DNA of 64,000 nt from a virus: the IMG/VR virus record IMGVR_UViG_3300042907_001193, positions 1-64,000 of that record, one strand, 5' to 3'. Made by a program: the position numbers and the translations under genes. Of this stretch, positions 8,170-17,395 are shown one piece after another; within the stretch, counting starts at the first letter, position 1; every line of letters starts with the position of its first letter. The notes under the pieces are model-generated. The model was not told where the DNA came from. It worked only from the letters and a program-made list of their open reading frames with translations, and ran no database searches.

Positions 8170-8895
8170 CTATTTTGAATGAATCATGTGATGGAAAAAA
8201 TTAGATTTATCCCGCCTTCCTGGAATTAGACCATATTTTTGCTTATTTTTCCATGCTACATAATTAAAACTCAATTGATCCCTATAGCTGTTGTGCTCTA
8301 TCTCGGCCCACCAATGCTTATTAAATTCCGTAGTTGCTTCCCCTTGCTTGCGTAGTAAACAAGCTGTCTCTACTAACCCGTTGTAAGCTGGATAACCTTC
8401 TTTTCGATAGTTTGCAATTTGCTGCTGCATCAATGCTTTGTTGTCTTTTTTGTACTTTATGCATGCGTTCAGTTCTTGATAAATACAAATACGCTCAGGA
8501 TGCTTGAAAGTAGAAATAAAATTGTCTTTTAAAAAAGGCAGCACACTATCTACTAATTTTACATCTTCTTTGATGATTTGAGTTCCATCCAACCAGAGGG
8601 TGTGGGTTATATCATCAGTACAAAAGATATGGGGGTTAACTTTGCAGAAACGAGCTGTGCGCCTTTTACACAAAGGGTGCGTCCAAACTAAAGGCTTTAT
8701 CTGCCAAACAATACTTCCATTAGGTGCTTGATACTGATAACAGTCTTGGCTTATTTTAATAGCATTTTTAATTGTTTGATCGGTATATAAGACATACTCT
8801 ACATCCTGTTCTGTAGGAGCAAGCGAAGATAACAAGCTTTTTGTAACATTATCATGTTTACCCGCAACGCAACTGTAGACTAGCGTTTTACTCAT
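8170..8895 (-). CDS. Glycosyltransferase-like protein (DUF616/TOD1-like)
   Basis: 241 residues from the ATG at 8895, which overlaps the upstream stop as ATGA; an in-frame start at 8919 inside the upstream gene is less likely. KTLVYSCVAGKHD at the start, YVLYTDQ, THTLWLDGTQII and NSYRDQLSFNYVAW match the arrangement of DUF616-type glycosyltransferases, with the acidic WLDG in the metal position and the late DQLSF motif. Acceptor unknown. Confidence 0.65.
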   Translation of the reverse strand: MSKTLVYSCVAGKHDNVTKSLLSSLAPTEQDVEYVLYTDQTIKNAIKISQDCYQYQAPNGSIVWQIKPLVWTHPLCKRRTARFCKVNPHIFCTDDITHTLWLDGTQIIKEDVKLVDSVLPFLKDNFISTFKHPERICIYQELNACIKYKKDNKALMQQQIANYRKEGYPAYNGLVETACLLRKQGEATTEFNKHWWAEIEHNSYRDQLSFNYVAWKNKQKYGLIPGRRDKSNFFHHMIHSK

Positions 8896-9689
8896 GATTG
8901 CCGGTACCATCTTCCCCACTTATATTTGTCACCTCTAGAAACAGATCGATAATGAAAAATAAAAGTGCTTAAAACAACACCGGATTTCATTCCTTTTTTA
9001 GCCCAGCGTGCTTGTAGCTCATCTTCATTTCCGGTCATCATAGGAGTTGGATTAAGCCTACCATAGACATAATATTTATTTTTAGGTCTGAAAAAATGAC
9101 GCTCATCAAACTTTCCATCTTCCCAAGCTTTTAAAGTTGCCATTAAGAAAAACCCATTGATTTTTCTTTCTAAAATTTTATTAAAGTGCATTTGCTTTAA
9201 TTGCGTTGCGACTTGCTCAATTTCTACCGAATCATCCGTAAGCTTGTAATTAGGTATGTAGGCTTCCACATTCTGTCTACCTTTGGCTGTGACTCCAGGA
9301 GCGTTAGAGATTGGGCCAACTAGCGAATAACCATTAGCTAAAGCATATGTCATCCCTTCGTGCCAACCCGCCGAGAAAATGATGTCATTATTCCCCGCAA
9401 TAACATAGTCTAATTTTAGTTTTGAAGCTAACGCAAGCCCTGCATTCCAGCTTCGAGTCAGTCCTGCAGATTCAGTGAAATTTAAAATATATAAAGAAAT
9501 GGTGGGGTAGCTATTTGCTAGCTGCTGCAATGACTGCTCATAATCATTGCTCCACCCAGCTTCTCCATCGTTTACGACGATAGCTACACCATTTGGAGTA
9601 GTATCAAAAAAAGACTTTAAAGCTTTTTGAGTGTAACTTGCAAAAGCTGTCGCATTGTATACGGGGCAAATGAACCCAATTTTAAGCAT
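8892..9689 (-). CDS. Family 2-type (GT-A) glycosyltransferase
   Basis: 265 residues from the ATG at 9689 (MLKIGFICPVYNATAF), whose start is typical of GT2 enzymes. VVNDGEAGW, SAGLTRSWNAGLALA and YVIAGNNDIIF follow the GT2 order, with NND in place of the canonical DxD metal motif. The ATG lies inside the 3' end of the portal gene's transcript, 11 bases beyond the portal stop, with AAAGAAAATATT as SD. An open extension to 9779 overlaps the portal and is probably not translated. Likely transfers a sugar to a phage or host surface component. Confidence 0.75.
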   Translation of the reverse strand: MLKIGFICPVYNATAFASYTQKALKSFFDTTPNGVAIVVNDGEAGWSNDYEQSLQQLANSYPTISLYILNFTESAGLTRSWNAGLALASKLKLDYVIAGNNDIIFSAGWHEGMTYALANGYSLVGPISNAPGVTAKGRQNVEAYIPNYKLTDDSVEIEQVATQLKQMHFNKILERKINGFFLMATLKAWEDGKFDERHFFRPKNKYYVYGRLNPTPMMTGNEDELQARWAKKGMKSGVVLSTFIFHYRSVSRGDKYKWGRWYRQS

Positions 9690-9699
9690 AATATTTTCT

Positions 9700-11616
9700 T
9701 TAGCTGCCTCCGCCGCCCTGCTGTAGTTGCTGCTGTAACATAGCCCCGCCTTGCATACGCATCTGCCTACGCTGTTCATCTAGCTTAGTGCGAGTAATTG
9801 AATGCAATGTAGGATTATTTGCTTTAAGTTTGCGCAATTCAGAATCTTTGACGGATTCAGGAATGCCTAACAACTCTTGTGCAAGCTGTTCTGCTGCTGA
9901 CTGTAGATCATTAGGGGTAATGGCTGCATTCGGTCCCATTGAAGCCAAATAAGTCGTGACGGGGGTTGGAACACCGCCACCAAGTGCACCGCCTGCACCC
10001 GCTGGGGCAGGTCCGCCACCGGCTGGAGGGGCACCGCCCGCTGGAGGGGCACCACCTGGAGGAGGAGCACCTGCCCCAGCTTCTGGGTTAATACCTTTAG
10101 ACACTTGAGAAGCGAACCCAGCTTGCTCTGCTTCTTCCGCTTGACGAGCTTGCATTTTCTGTTGTTTGCTTGCTTCTTCTGCAAGTAACTTCTGTTCTGC
10201 GTCCCAACTGTAGCCCATTGCTCGAAGTCCAGTTGTACCAGACAACTGTTGCCCCATCATTAACTGCAACGCAGCCATCTGTTTCTGCATATCATCCGCA
10301 GTAGTAACACGCTGTAAGCTGCACTCCACTGTTTCCCAAGACATGATTTGACTAATAGCAGTGCACATCCACTGCAGAAAGGAGTTTGCATCTGTAACCA
10401 GCTGACGATGGGTGCTTTCAAAAAGGCGAAGGGCCACAGGGGCAGCTTGTAGCGACAAGGAACCTTGATAGAACTCCACAGGTGTACCGCATTCGTTTAA
10501 TAACTCTTCAGTACCTTGTTGAATCAACTCAGTGGGAGCTAGTTGTTTCGCATCTCCCCCAAGGATCTGGTAGTTAACTGGAAAAGGCAGAAGCTGCCAA
10601 GCTGCTGGATCTCGTCTGCGTCTGTTGATCATTTGTCTGACTTGAGATCGAAAGTCACCAGCTGAGTAAATAGACATGGGGTCTTGTGTCGCCACACTAC
10701 CTGCATTAGAGCCACCACTGCGGGCAGCAGGGGTAATTAAACGGAAGGGGATAACATAGTCCAAGGCGATGGCTTCATTGTACCTACGAAGGACCTGCAC
10801 ATACCATATTTGGCGATAGTTGGTTAAACTGCGTGGTAAACCCCAGCCTAGGTTACGAATACCCGCTAAGGTTGGTTCTTTCATATGAAAAATGGCATCT
10901 GGATTAAATCTAAACAATTTGTCTGTACGAATAGCTTCAAGCACTTGCTTACTTGCTCGCTCGAGATGAAATAGATTCCCATCTTTAATCATTTTCTTGT
11001 AGTACTCGGGAATACGCCATAGATAAGATACTTCGTCTGTGTAGGGGTCATGCAAGATTTCAATTTCGTGGGGACTCCATCGCTTTAAAATTACATGCTT
11101 TGATTCTTCTCTGGCCTTATCTTCAACAATCCAAGCACCACGCCATTTAGTCTTTGGGCAAGTAGCTTCAAATTTGAAATCTTCTGTAAACTTGAAATCA
11201 AAATTATCGTATACATATTTAAGTGGGTAGATATCTCCGGTCTTTGGATTGCGAAGAAACCTACGAAATGGAACAACTACGCTAGAAAAAGAATTTCCAT
11301 AGCAAAGGCGGTCTCGCATAATTTGCCCAAGGAAATCTAACACATGCAATTGTTTGTTTAAAAAGTCAGAATACTTGTTTTTTTCGTCGTCACTAGTGTC
11401 TCCCCCTATTTCAATATCTGTGATGAAATAGCTGACAATGCGTTCCATTGCCATGCGGTAGGTGCCCTGCACAGTCCAAATGTACTCAGACCACCACAAT
11501 GCCGACTTCATAGTAGTCGGCATTTGCGTAGTGGCTATGTCATTAAAAGGGTCAGCAAAACCGGTATTAGTGGCACTGCGATTAAAGAATTGGCTGCCCG
11601 AAGACATCATTGACAT
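9700..11616 (-). CDS. Portal protein (probable)
   Basis: 638 residues, ATG at 11616 with AGGGAGAATCAGCA. The N-terminal third has MRDRLCYGNSFSSVVVPFRRF and GDIYPLKYVYDNFDFKF; the middle has FRFNPDAIFHMKEPT and LTNYRQIWYVQVLRRYNEA, a pattern I know from portal subunits, followed by a helical stem/clip-like region and a Gln-rich C-terminus. Residues about 510-552 are a low-complexity Pro/Gly/Ala segment, probably a flexible linker. Portals form the dodecameric DNA gateway that binds terminase; the terminase here is far away at 57.5 kb. Confidence 0.7.
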   Translation of the reverse strand: MSMMSSGSQFFNRSATNTGFADPFNDIATTQMPTTMKSALWWSEYIWTVQGTYRMAMERIVSYFITDIEIGGDTSDDEKNKYSDFLNKQLHVLDFLGQIMRDRLCYGNSFSSVVVPFRRFLRNPKTGDIYPLKYVYDNFDFKFTEDFKFEATCPKTKWRGAWIVEDKAREESKHVILKRWSPHEIEILHDPYTDEVSYLWRIPEYYKKMIKDGNLFHLERASKQVLEAIRTDKLFRFNPDAIFHMKEPTLAGIRNLGWGLPRSLTNYRQIWYVQVLRRYNEAIALDYVIPFRLITPAARSGGSNAGSVATQDPMSIYSAGDFRSQVRQMINRRRRDPAAWQLLPFPVNYQILGGDAKQLAPTELIQQGTEELLNECGTPVEFYQGSLSLQAAPVALRLFESTHRQLVTDANSFLQWMCTAISQIMSWETVECSLQRVTTADDMQKQMAALQLMMGQQLSGTTGLRAMGYSWDAEQKLLAEEASKQQKMQARQAEEAEQAGFASQVSKGINPEAGAGAPPPGGAPPAGGAPPAGGGPAPAGAGGALGGGVPTPVTTYLASMGPNAAITPNDLQSAAEQLAQELLGIPESVKDSELRKLKANNPTLHSITRTKLDEQRRQMRMQGGAMLQQQLQQGGGGS

Positions 11617-11651
11617 TGCTGATTCTCCCTAGCAATTTTGCACAGCTATAA

Positions 11652-11861
11652 TTACTGAGCTGGTTTACTGCTATCTTTAACTAATTCTACTGCTTTTTTA
11701 ATTAAGTCTTGGTCTAGATTGTCTGCAATTTCCTTAGTTTCTGGAAATAACAAAAGTTGTTTTGCACCAGCTGTTTTAGTTTTACAGCTGCAATTACCAC
11801 CACAGCCGCAACCACCGCCACATCTAGGGGTGTTTGTTGTAATAGCTCCATTCTTTTCCAT
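11652..11861 (-). CDS. Small cysteine-rich, probable metal-binding protein
   Basis: 69 residues with a Gly/Cys cluster (CGGGCGCGGNCSC, residues 14-26, five Cys) and a helical C-terminal half (TKEIADNLDQDLIKKAVELV). The start at 11861 has a near-perfect SD (AAGGAGGATTAATGCA). The cluster could bind zinc or an Fe-S centre. It sits immediately upstream of the portal gene, 35 bases from it. Confidence 0.7.
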   Translation of the reverse strand: MEKNGAITTNTPRCGGGCGCGGNCSCKTKTAGAKQLLLFPETKEIADNLDQDLIKKAVELVKDSSKPAQ

Positions 11862-11865
11862 TGCA

Positions 11866-12867
11866 TTAATCCTCCTTATATCGAATTAAAATAACGACAT
11901 CTAAACAACCAAGTGACCAATGCAGCCCAAGTGAAGAGCACAAATAAGTTTCTTTGGTTTTGGGAACAGAAATTGAAATCTGTTCTTCCCCTAGATTTGG
12001 AGGTAAATATTGAAATCCATCTTCAAATCTAGTGTCATAAACCAAAGCAACACAAGCATCCCCAGCAATCACTGCATGGTACCTTGCAGACATTGTACCT
12101 AACTTTGCCATTTCAAAATAGACTTCATATAGCGGTCTCTCTGGTTTAACTCCAGAAAAGAATGGAATTTGTAGCTTAGCAAAGGCTGTCTGTATAGAAT
12201 CAGGCATTTCTTTGTGCTCAACGGAAGCAGCACTTAGCCTATTTACTCTACCAACGAGCGCGTTTAGCAAGTTAGTCTGGTCAGCTAATTGCTGAGGGTT
12301 AGATGTTGACGACAGGGCGGCAATTGCCGCTTCTGTTTGCAACTTACGAGTTTGAAATTCTAATTTTGCATTTTGTACCCTAGGCATTTCTACTTGTAAT
12401 AGGTTTTGAATTTCATCTGCAAGTTTAGTAGTTGGATTATTTTCAAATCCTAGAGAGGGAGCTGCTAACATATCCTCGCCAGAATCATCATTTGAATTAA
12501 GAAAATTTAAAGGTTTAAGAGGTTCATCCACACGCAGCTCCTTTTCGTTATAGTTTGTTTTTTCATCTAAAACCGGCACTTGCTGACTCAACCCTTTGTA
12601 AAAAGAATGTACATCATTGACTACACCACTACGCTTCGCTTCCGAATTAAACTGAGGTCTAGAGGAAGATATTGCCTTTAAATCTAAAATAAAACCACCA
12701 CCTTCTACTCCGGGATCTACTATTACAGTCTGGGGCTGATTAGGGTCAAATCCTAAAGATTGACCATCAGCTCCAGACCGAGGTATCATGGTGCCAGTCA
12801 TGCCTGACTGGTTAGCGTGGTAACGTGTTGGGTCTGGAGTGTTAGATCTAACTGAGTTATCTGCCAT
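11866..12867 (-). CDS. Hypothetical protein next to portal
   Basis: 333 residues. The first 150 residues are low in predicted structure (Pro, Ser, Asn rich); a helical segment covers about 145-215 (KLADEIQNLLQVEMPRVQNA and on), then a beta-rich C-terminal domain (MSARYHAVIAGDACVALVYDT). No family recognised. Position next to the portal and tight packing suggest a virion or assembly role, without direct evidence. Confidence 0.65.
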   Translation of the reverse strand: MADNSVRSNTPDPTRYHANQSGMTGTMIPRSGADGQSLGFDPNQPQTVIVDPGVEGGGFILDLKAISSSRPQFNSEAKRSGVVNDVHSFYKGLSQQVPVLDEKTNYNEKELRVDEPLKPLNFLNSNDDSGEDMLAAPSLGFENNPTTKLADEIQNLLQVEMPRVQNAKLEFQTRKLQTEAAIAALSSTSNPQQLADQTNLLNALVGRVNRLSAASVEHKEMPDSIQTAFAKLQIPFFSGVKPERPLYEVYFEMAKLGTMSARYHAVIAGDACVALVYDTRFEDGFQYLPPNLGEEQISISVPKTKETYLCSSLGLHWSLGCLDVVILIRYKED

Positions 12868-12897
12868 AATTGTTGTCCAATAGCTAAAAAAAAAGAA

Positions 12898-13491
12898 TTA
12901 GTCTTCGTCTGGTTCTTCTGAAAACTGGTCATCATCCACAAAACCAGGCGTGTAAAACTGTTGAGATTCTAAATATAAAGGATTACCAAGCCATCCTGTT
13001 TCTTCCAAAGTTGTCGGGGGCAACAATGATTGCTCCATCATTTGGTAATCTTCCTTGTTACCCACAGTAACCGCCATTTGATTAGGCAACAACAAATAAC
13101 GCTGCTTATCTCCATTTGGTTTAAGGATTGGCTTAGTCAACTGTAAAGGTATACCATACATTGCCCACACAGCGGTTTCTTTTCCTTCTCGTTTAGCAAT
13201 TGCTTCGCTTAAACTTTGCAAATTTGGGTAAATATGCACTCTAGGAAAATCTCCTTCTTGCATGTCACATAGACACCAATGATGCGTAATACTAATATTG
13301 GTTCCAGCTTCACCGCTTTCTTGTTTTATATCTTGCATCTGTGCTGATACATCTGAAGGCAATTTTTCTTTTAATGAATTGTATTCCATGTCAGAGTCAG
13401 ATAATGCCGTAAGTGCTGGTTTTAACAAAGAGTCTAAGCCGGGTACAGCAACTTTATAAGCTTCCCATTTCTCGCCATTAGTCTTAGCCAT
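12898..13491 (-). CDS. Hypothetical protein
   Basis: 197 residues, ATG at 13491 with GAAGGGATAACAA. Acidic C-terminus (DDDQFSEEPDED). No motif recognised. The start overlaps the end of the gene upstream by 8 bases, so it is part of the same translationally coupled run. Confidence 0.65.
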   Translation of the reverse strand: MAKTNGEKWEAYKVAVPGLDSLLKPALTALSDSDMEYNSLKEKLPSDVSAQMQDIKQESGEAGTNISITHHWCLCDMQEGDFPRVHIYPNLQSLSEAIAKREGKETAVWAMYGIPLQLTKPILKPNGDKQRYLLLPNQMAVTVGNKEDYQMMEQSLLPPTTLEETGWLGNPLYLESQQFYTPGFVDDDQFSEEPDED

Positions 13492-13723
13492 TTGTTATCC
13501 CTTCTGCTGCTTCTACAAAAGTCAAACTCAATACTACACCTTCTGATGTAATAACTACTGGGCCAGGTATAGCAATAATGTTATTGGTTTGTTTCACCCA
13601 TGTATTAATTTGCGTATCAAGTTGTTGTAAATCTTTTGCTTCAAAAGTCTTTAACTTTACAGTTTGATCCGGCAGCATAAATTGGCGTAATGATTGTAAT
13701 GGAAATTCTACAGATTTACTCAT
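13484..13723 (-). CDS. Hypothetical small protein
   Basis: 79 residues, ATG at 13723 with GAAAGGTAAACC and an ATGA overlap with the upstream stop. Sequence alternates short strands (VVITSEGVVLSLTFVEAAEG). Function unknown. Confidence 0.65.
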   Translation of the reverse strand: MSKSVEFPLQSLRQFMLPDQTVKLKTFEAKDLQQLDTQINTWVKQTNNIIAIPGPVVITSEGVVLSLTFVEAAEGITNG

Positions 13724-14421
13724 GGTTTACCTTTCTTTATATTTTGTTTTTGATAAGCCAAATCTTGTTCACTAATCAAGATTTCTTTATATCGAGAAAA
13801 TGCTTTATCTTGAGTCAGCTCTGGGTAAGAAAAAAGCCGATTAGCTGCTTTTATATGTAAAGGATCTGGCTTAAAACTAGAAACAGATGGAAGTAACCGC
13901 ACATCTTTATTCCTAACATCAAAAGCATATTGTTGCTCATTACTTAATACAGCAAAAGCATGCACTTTAACTGTAGGGGTTAAGCTAGAAACAACTCGCT
14001 GCACATCTACAGCTAAAGGATCATATATGGTTAATTGCTGTAAAGCATATTGATAAAGCTTTGAGTTTTGAATGTCAAATTGAACAGATTCGAGCATGCC
14101 GTCTACAAGACTACCCCACTGTTCAACACTTGAAGCCCATAAGACATGATTCCAACTAGGATCGTCATTAAACTTAAATCCATTAAAAACTGGCTTCTCA
14201 AATTTGTACCAAAATATCTTTAAATTATGTTGTTGCACTAAGTCTGCTAAGTTGGTGTCGGTGTACCTACCCCATAGATACAAAGCAGCAGGAGTGTACC
14301 AAACATAACCAGGAACATCTTCGAGCCTCCCTGCCCGTTGAAATTCTATACGGTACTTTGGTACACGAAATGCTTTAAACTCATAGAATTTGTCATCTTT
14401 TGGTTTAAATGGAGAATCCAT
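13720..14421 (-). CDS. Hypothetical protein
   Basis: 233 residues, rich in aromatic residues (WYTPAALYLWGRY, FWYKFEKPVFNGFKF). No catalytic motif or membrane segment seen. Lies in a run of unknown genes upstream of the portal on the same strand; the downstream gene overlaps by 4 bases. Confidence 0.65.
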   Translation of the reverse strand: MDSPFKPKDDKFYEFKAFRVPKYRIEFQRAGRLEDVPGYVWYTPAALYLWGRYTDTNLADLVQQHNLKIFWYKFEKPVFNGFKFNDDPSWNHVLWASSVEQWGSLVDGMLESVQFDIQNSKLYQYALQQLTIYDPLAVDVQRVVSSLTPTVKVHAFAVLSNEQQYAFDVRNKDVRLLPSVSSFKPDPLHIKAANRLFSYPELTQDKAFSRYKEILISEQDLAYQKQNIKKGKP

Positions 14422-14424
14422 GGT

Positions 14425-15102
14425 TCAAAACCCTAATTTAAACAATGTAGCAACTAGCAAAGAACTATCACGATCAGCACTAGCTCCTATGCCCATCCAA
14501 CCTTGTGTTAATCCAGTATATTTTTGCTTGTTCTCCTCAATAGGCTCTGTAAAAGCACAAGCTTCCATTAAATCTCGTACTGAGATTGCATCCGCTATTT
14601 CTAACTGCGGGCTGTCCATCCATAAAGCCGATGGAAGAGGTTGTCCTAGTGCCCCGCATGCGTAAGCAAATCGTTGCATAAAATTCTTTAAACCTTGCAT
14701 GCCTATAAATGTAATGTGCTTAGCCTGTGAGTTACCTACCCATTCACCGGGAAAGGTGTTTAATAAGAAAGCACGAGCTGCTAGGCTTACCGCCAACTTA
14801 TTATCTCCAGGTACTCTCTTGGCAAGTTGGTAAGTCACCACTTTTTCCAAAGCTGGAACAACAAATCGAATTGCAAGAATATTACGATTGAGCGGGTCTA
14901 ACTGTGCGAACGCACTTTCTTGCTGTTTCATGGTTTGCAAGTATTCGTGATACTCTGGAAGACACAGAGTAGGAGCTAATGTAGCTGCAAATTGTTTATC
15001 CTCTGCAGCTTTAGACTTCTTAGCTTTTTCTACCCAATCTAATCGAGCTGTCTCTGCTTCTTCCGCAGTTGTCACATCTGCCCAACTAACAAATACACGC
15101 AT
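14425..15102 (-). CDS. Hypothetical protein
   Basis: 225 residues, ATG at 15102 with TTAGGAGAACTT. Mostly helical by composition, with an early Lys/Ala-rich segment. No family recognised. Three bases separate its stop from the next start. Confidence 0.65.
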   Translation of the reverse strand: MRVFVSWADVTTAEEAETARLDWVEKAKKSKAAEDKQFAATLAPTLCLPEYHEYLQTMKQQESAFAQLDPLNRNILAIRFVVPALEKVVTYQLAKRVPGDNKLAVSLAARAFLLNTFPGEWVGNSQAKHITFIGMQGLKNFMQRFAYACGALGQPLPSALWMDSPQLEIADAISVRDLMEACAFTEPIEENKQKYTGLTQGWMGIGASADRDSSLLVATLFKLGF

Positions 15103-15110
15103 AAGTTCTC

Positions 15111-16238
15111 CTAAGCGATAATGATTTCACTAATGTGAAAATTAGATAGTTCTGCAGCTGTAATTTGTGCAACTTCGTGCTGCCCAACCCATATCTTGAC
15201 ATGAGGAACTTCGTTTACCATACAAGGTTCGGCTACAACTCCTCGAATGACATTATGGACTCTCAGAGTTTCGTACTCCGTCCCATTTAATTCGTTTGCT
15301 CGTAGCTCTCTGTCTAAAGGTATACACCCAAGAACTAAAGCTCCAGCTTTCTCTCCCCAGTTTTTAAATCTACGCTGTGCTTCGTTTGCAATGCTTGTAA
15401 TAGGTATAGAAGTCATGCCTTTGCAAGTTTGCATCAAGTTATCAACTATCAGTAGATCTACTGGTTCATTAAGCTTGGGATAGACAAAAAAGTCATAAAT
15501 CTTTTGAAACCCTGCGTTACTGCTTGCACAGTTCTCCCACACATCTTTAGGAATGTTAACCAAATGTGAGTCAGTAATCTTAGGTGCACCTTCTAACAAC
15601 CTAGTTAGCTGCGTTGCACCACTTCCGGGAGTTAAAACACTTTCAGTAATTCGATGCAATAGCCAACGGACTGCATCTTGTTTGCCAACCAACAAAACAG
15701 GTTTATGCCGATTGATCGCATGCGTTTCAACTGCTTCGTTTTCTGCATAAAATTGAAATCCAAGATTGATAGGAGTAGAAACACGCAACTCTTCTCTTTG
15801 TTCATTACCTTTCTTCTTCTCTGCAGCTTGATGCTCACTGTGTTTTTTAACTACAGTCTGCATCCAAGGGAATACAGTTTGAGTCATTCCAGCAAATAGA
15901 ACTTGCTCGTCAAAGGGCTGTTGAGCTTGTACAGCAGCTGCATTAATTAGCACTTCTTTAAACATGATCATCTGCTGGTCTGTCATGTCTGCAAGGGCAG
16001 TGTCTACAGCACTAAAGTCAGTGTCTCGACAAAGCCAATCCAGTTCATAAAGGCACATAGCATACAGCTGCCTAGATGCAAGCATGCTTGCTATAAGCTG
16101 GGTGAAACCAGGATGACTACCTACTAATTTATTGGCGGTTGCTGCGACTAACTCCATGTCAGTAACGAGCTGCGGATCAATTGCGTCGGCAACTGGGTTA
16201 GTGGCTGTCTCTGTGGGTTTGAGTTCTTCTTCTGACAT
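15111..16238 (-). CDS. RecA/DnaB-like ATPase fold without a standard Walker A (inferred)
   Basis: 375 residues. KPVLLVGKQDAVRWLLHRI (about 180-198) sits where a P-loop would be but lacks GK[ST]. PVDLLIVDNLMQTCKG (about 261-276) looks like a DnaB/KaiC Walker B strand, and AGALVLGCIPLDREL resembles the following sensor strand of that family. This suggests an inactive or structural relative of RecA-fold ATPases, a comparison made by eye only. The ATG at 16238 has AAAGGATTGTA, and a recurring palindrome lies 12 bases upstream. Confidence 0.6.
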   Translation of the reverse strand: MSEEELKPTETATNPVADAIDPQLVTDMELVAATANKLVGSHPGFTQLIASMLASRQLYAMCLYELDWLCRDTDFSAVDTALADMTDQQMIMFKEVLINAAAVQAQQPFDEQVLFAGMTQTVFPWMQTVVKKHSEHQAAEKKKGNEQREELRVSTPINLGFQFYAENEAVETHAINRHKPVLLVGKQDAVRWLLHRITESVLTPGSGATQLTRLLEGAPKITDSHLVNIPKDVWENCASSNAGFQKIYDFFVYPKLNEPVDLLIVDNLMQTCKGMTSIPITSIANEAQRRFKNWGEKAGALVLGCIPLDRELRANELNGTEYETLRVHNVIRGVVAEPCMVNEVPHVKIWVGQHEVAQITAAELSNFHISEIIIA

Positions 16239-16250
16239 TACAATCCTTTC

Positions 16251-16266
16251 TAAAATCTGGATTTTA
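16251..16266. promoter_or_regulatory. TAAAATCTGGATTTTA palindrome, copy 3, upstream of a start
   Basis: Intergenic, between the SD of the gene starting at 16238 and the stop of the next gene upstream at 16269. Confidence 0.5.
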
Positions 16267-16268
16267 AA

Positions 16269-16643
16269 TTAAACAATCACTACACCGGTATCGTTTGTTG
16301 GCTGTCGCTGAGACAACACCTCTTGCAACGCAATAGAAAATGCTTCGATGTCATCTAAACGAACTGTAACCAACCAAGGTTTGTGGTTCCTACGATGAAA
16401 CACCGCAGGTATTTTAACAGACTTTGCATCAGTGACCGCTTGTTCTACTGCTTCGTAGATGTTCAGTTTTTCTACACGTTTGCTTTCTACATGGATATTG
16501 CCCAGCCCTACAACATCTTCTCCTTCTAACCCGCTATATTGCTGCCCTCTTCGTGCCTTTGCACCAAACAGTCTATTTAATTCCGCAGCTAGTTCTCTTT
16601 CACCAACTGCACCTTTGTTACGAGAATTCTTTCTTTTTGCCAT
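16269..16643 (-). CDS. Holliday-junction-resolvase-like PD-(D/E)XK nuclease
   Basis: 124 residues from the ATG at 16643 (SD AAAGGAAATACAAAT); an ATG at 16679 is in frame but poorly placed. KGAVGERELAAELNRLFGAKARRG is the conserved start of Hjc-like and phage resolvases, then D43 and E53-S-K55 form the D..ExK catalytic core, followed by FHRRNHKPWLVTVRL. Such enzymes cut branched DNA during recombination or packaging. It stands apart from the main recombination block at 22-39 kb. Confidence 0.75.
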   Translation of the reverse strand: MAKRKNSRNKGAVGERELAAELNRLFGAKARRGQQYSGLEGEDVVGLGNIHVESKRVEKLNIYEAVEQAVTDAKSVKIPAVFHRRNHKPWLVTVRLDDIEAFSIALQEVLSQRQPTNDTGVVIV

Positions 16644-16685
16644 ATTTGTATTTCCTTTAATAATAAAAGTTATATTCATTGATTC

Positions 16686-17381
16686 TTATTTGAACCTTAC
16701 GACAATTTCCCACTCTTCAACAACCGGCTGTTTAAATTTGACATCTAATGGTTTTGGACCATGACTAGGTTCATACTTTTGAGTATCTATTGGTGCATTA
16801 ATAGGGACTACACGAGAATTAGCCATGTTATGCACAAGACTTGAAGGTCTCACAAATAAATCATATGCCCTACTTGGCACTTCCTTAGCCCAAGTCGCAA
16901 TAGCTTCGGTGCAGTCTTCGACTAACCAGTGGGTTGGATGTCCTTGCCAAAAAGTCCAAGTAAACCGCATACCATGTTGCCGAAGCACACCCTCTCCGTT
17001 TTCAGTATCCTGCTGAAAACTAGGTAAACGAAACCAAACTAAATGTTTGGCATTCTTCAATGACTCCCATACTAGTTTTCGAGCCCACTCTTTGTTTGGT
17101 ACATGTTCAAGAAAATGCCAAGCAAGATAAATTTCTGATTTAGGTAAAGCTGCAATAGATTCGTCCACTGCCAGATCCGCAATACGAAAATTGTAATTCT
17201 TTTTTTCAACAATTGTTCGATATTTTTCCATCTCTGGTCTTTCATATCCAACGCAACGGCGTGGCTGTAGTTTATCAAACAAATCTTTATTTTTTAGATA
17301 CATGTTACCTATTCGACGGCATTCATCCATTGCCCATCCATGTTTAGTACCAAGATCTACAATATCAAATTCGGGATTCAT
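16686..17381 (-). CDS. Class I SAM-dependent methyltransferase-like protein
   Basis: 231 residues from ATG 17381 (SD AAAGGGGGTATAAGA). FDIVDLGTKHGWAMDECRR resembles motif I, CVGYERPEM the second-strand acidic position, and EIYLAWHFLEHVPNKEWARK the post-motif region of Methyltransf_11/23-type enzymes. The C-terminal 60 residues are Pro-rich. Target unknown; it stands between a resolvase and an exonuclease. Confidence 0.65.
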   Translation of the reverse strand: MNPEFDIVDLGTKHGWAMDECRRIGNMYLKNKDLFDKLQPRRCVGYERPEMEKYRTIVEKKNYNFRIADLAVDESIAALPKSEIYLAWHFLEHVPNKEWARKLVWESLKNAKHLVWFRLPSFQQDTENGEGVLRQHGMRFTWTFWQGHPTHWLVEDCTEAIATWAKEVPSRAYDLFVRPSSLVHNMANSRVVPINAPIDTQKYEPSHGPKPLDVKFKQPVVEEWEIVVRFK

Positions 17382-17395
17382 TCTTATACCCCCTT

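Noticed and set aside
9867-10184. 105-codon frame inside the portal gene
   Set aside because: By-product of the Pro/Gly/Ala-rich repeat; the portal frame is continuous.
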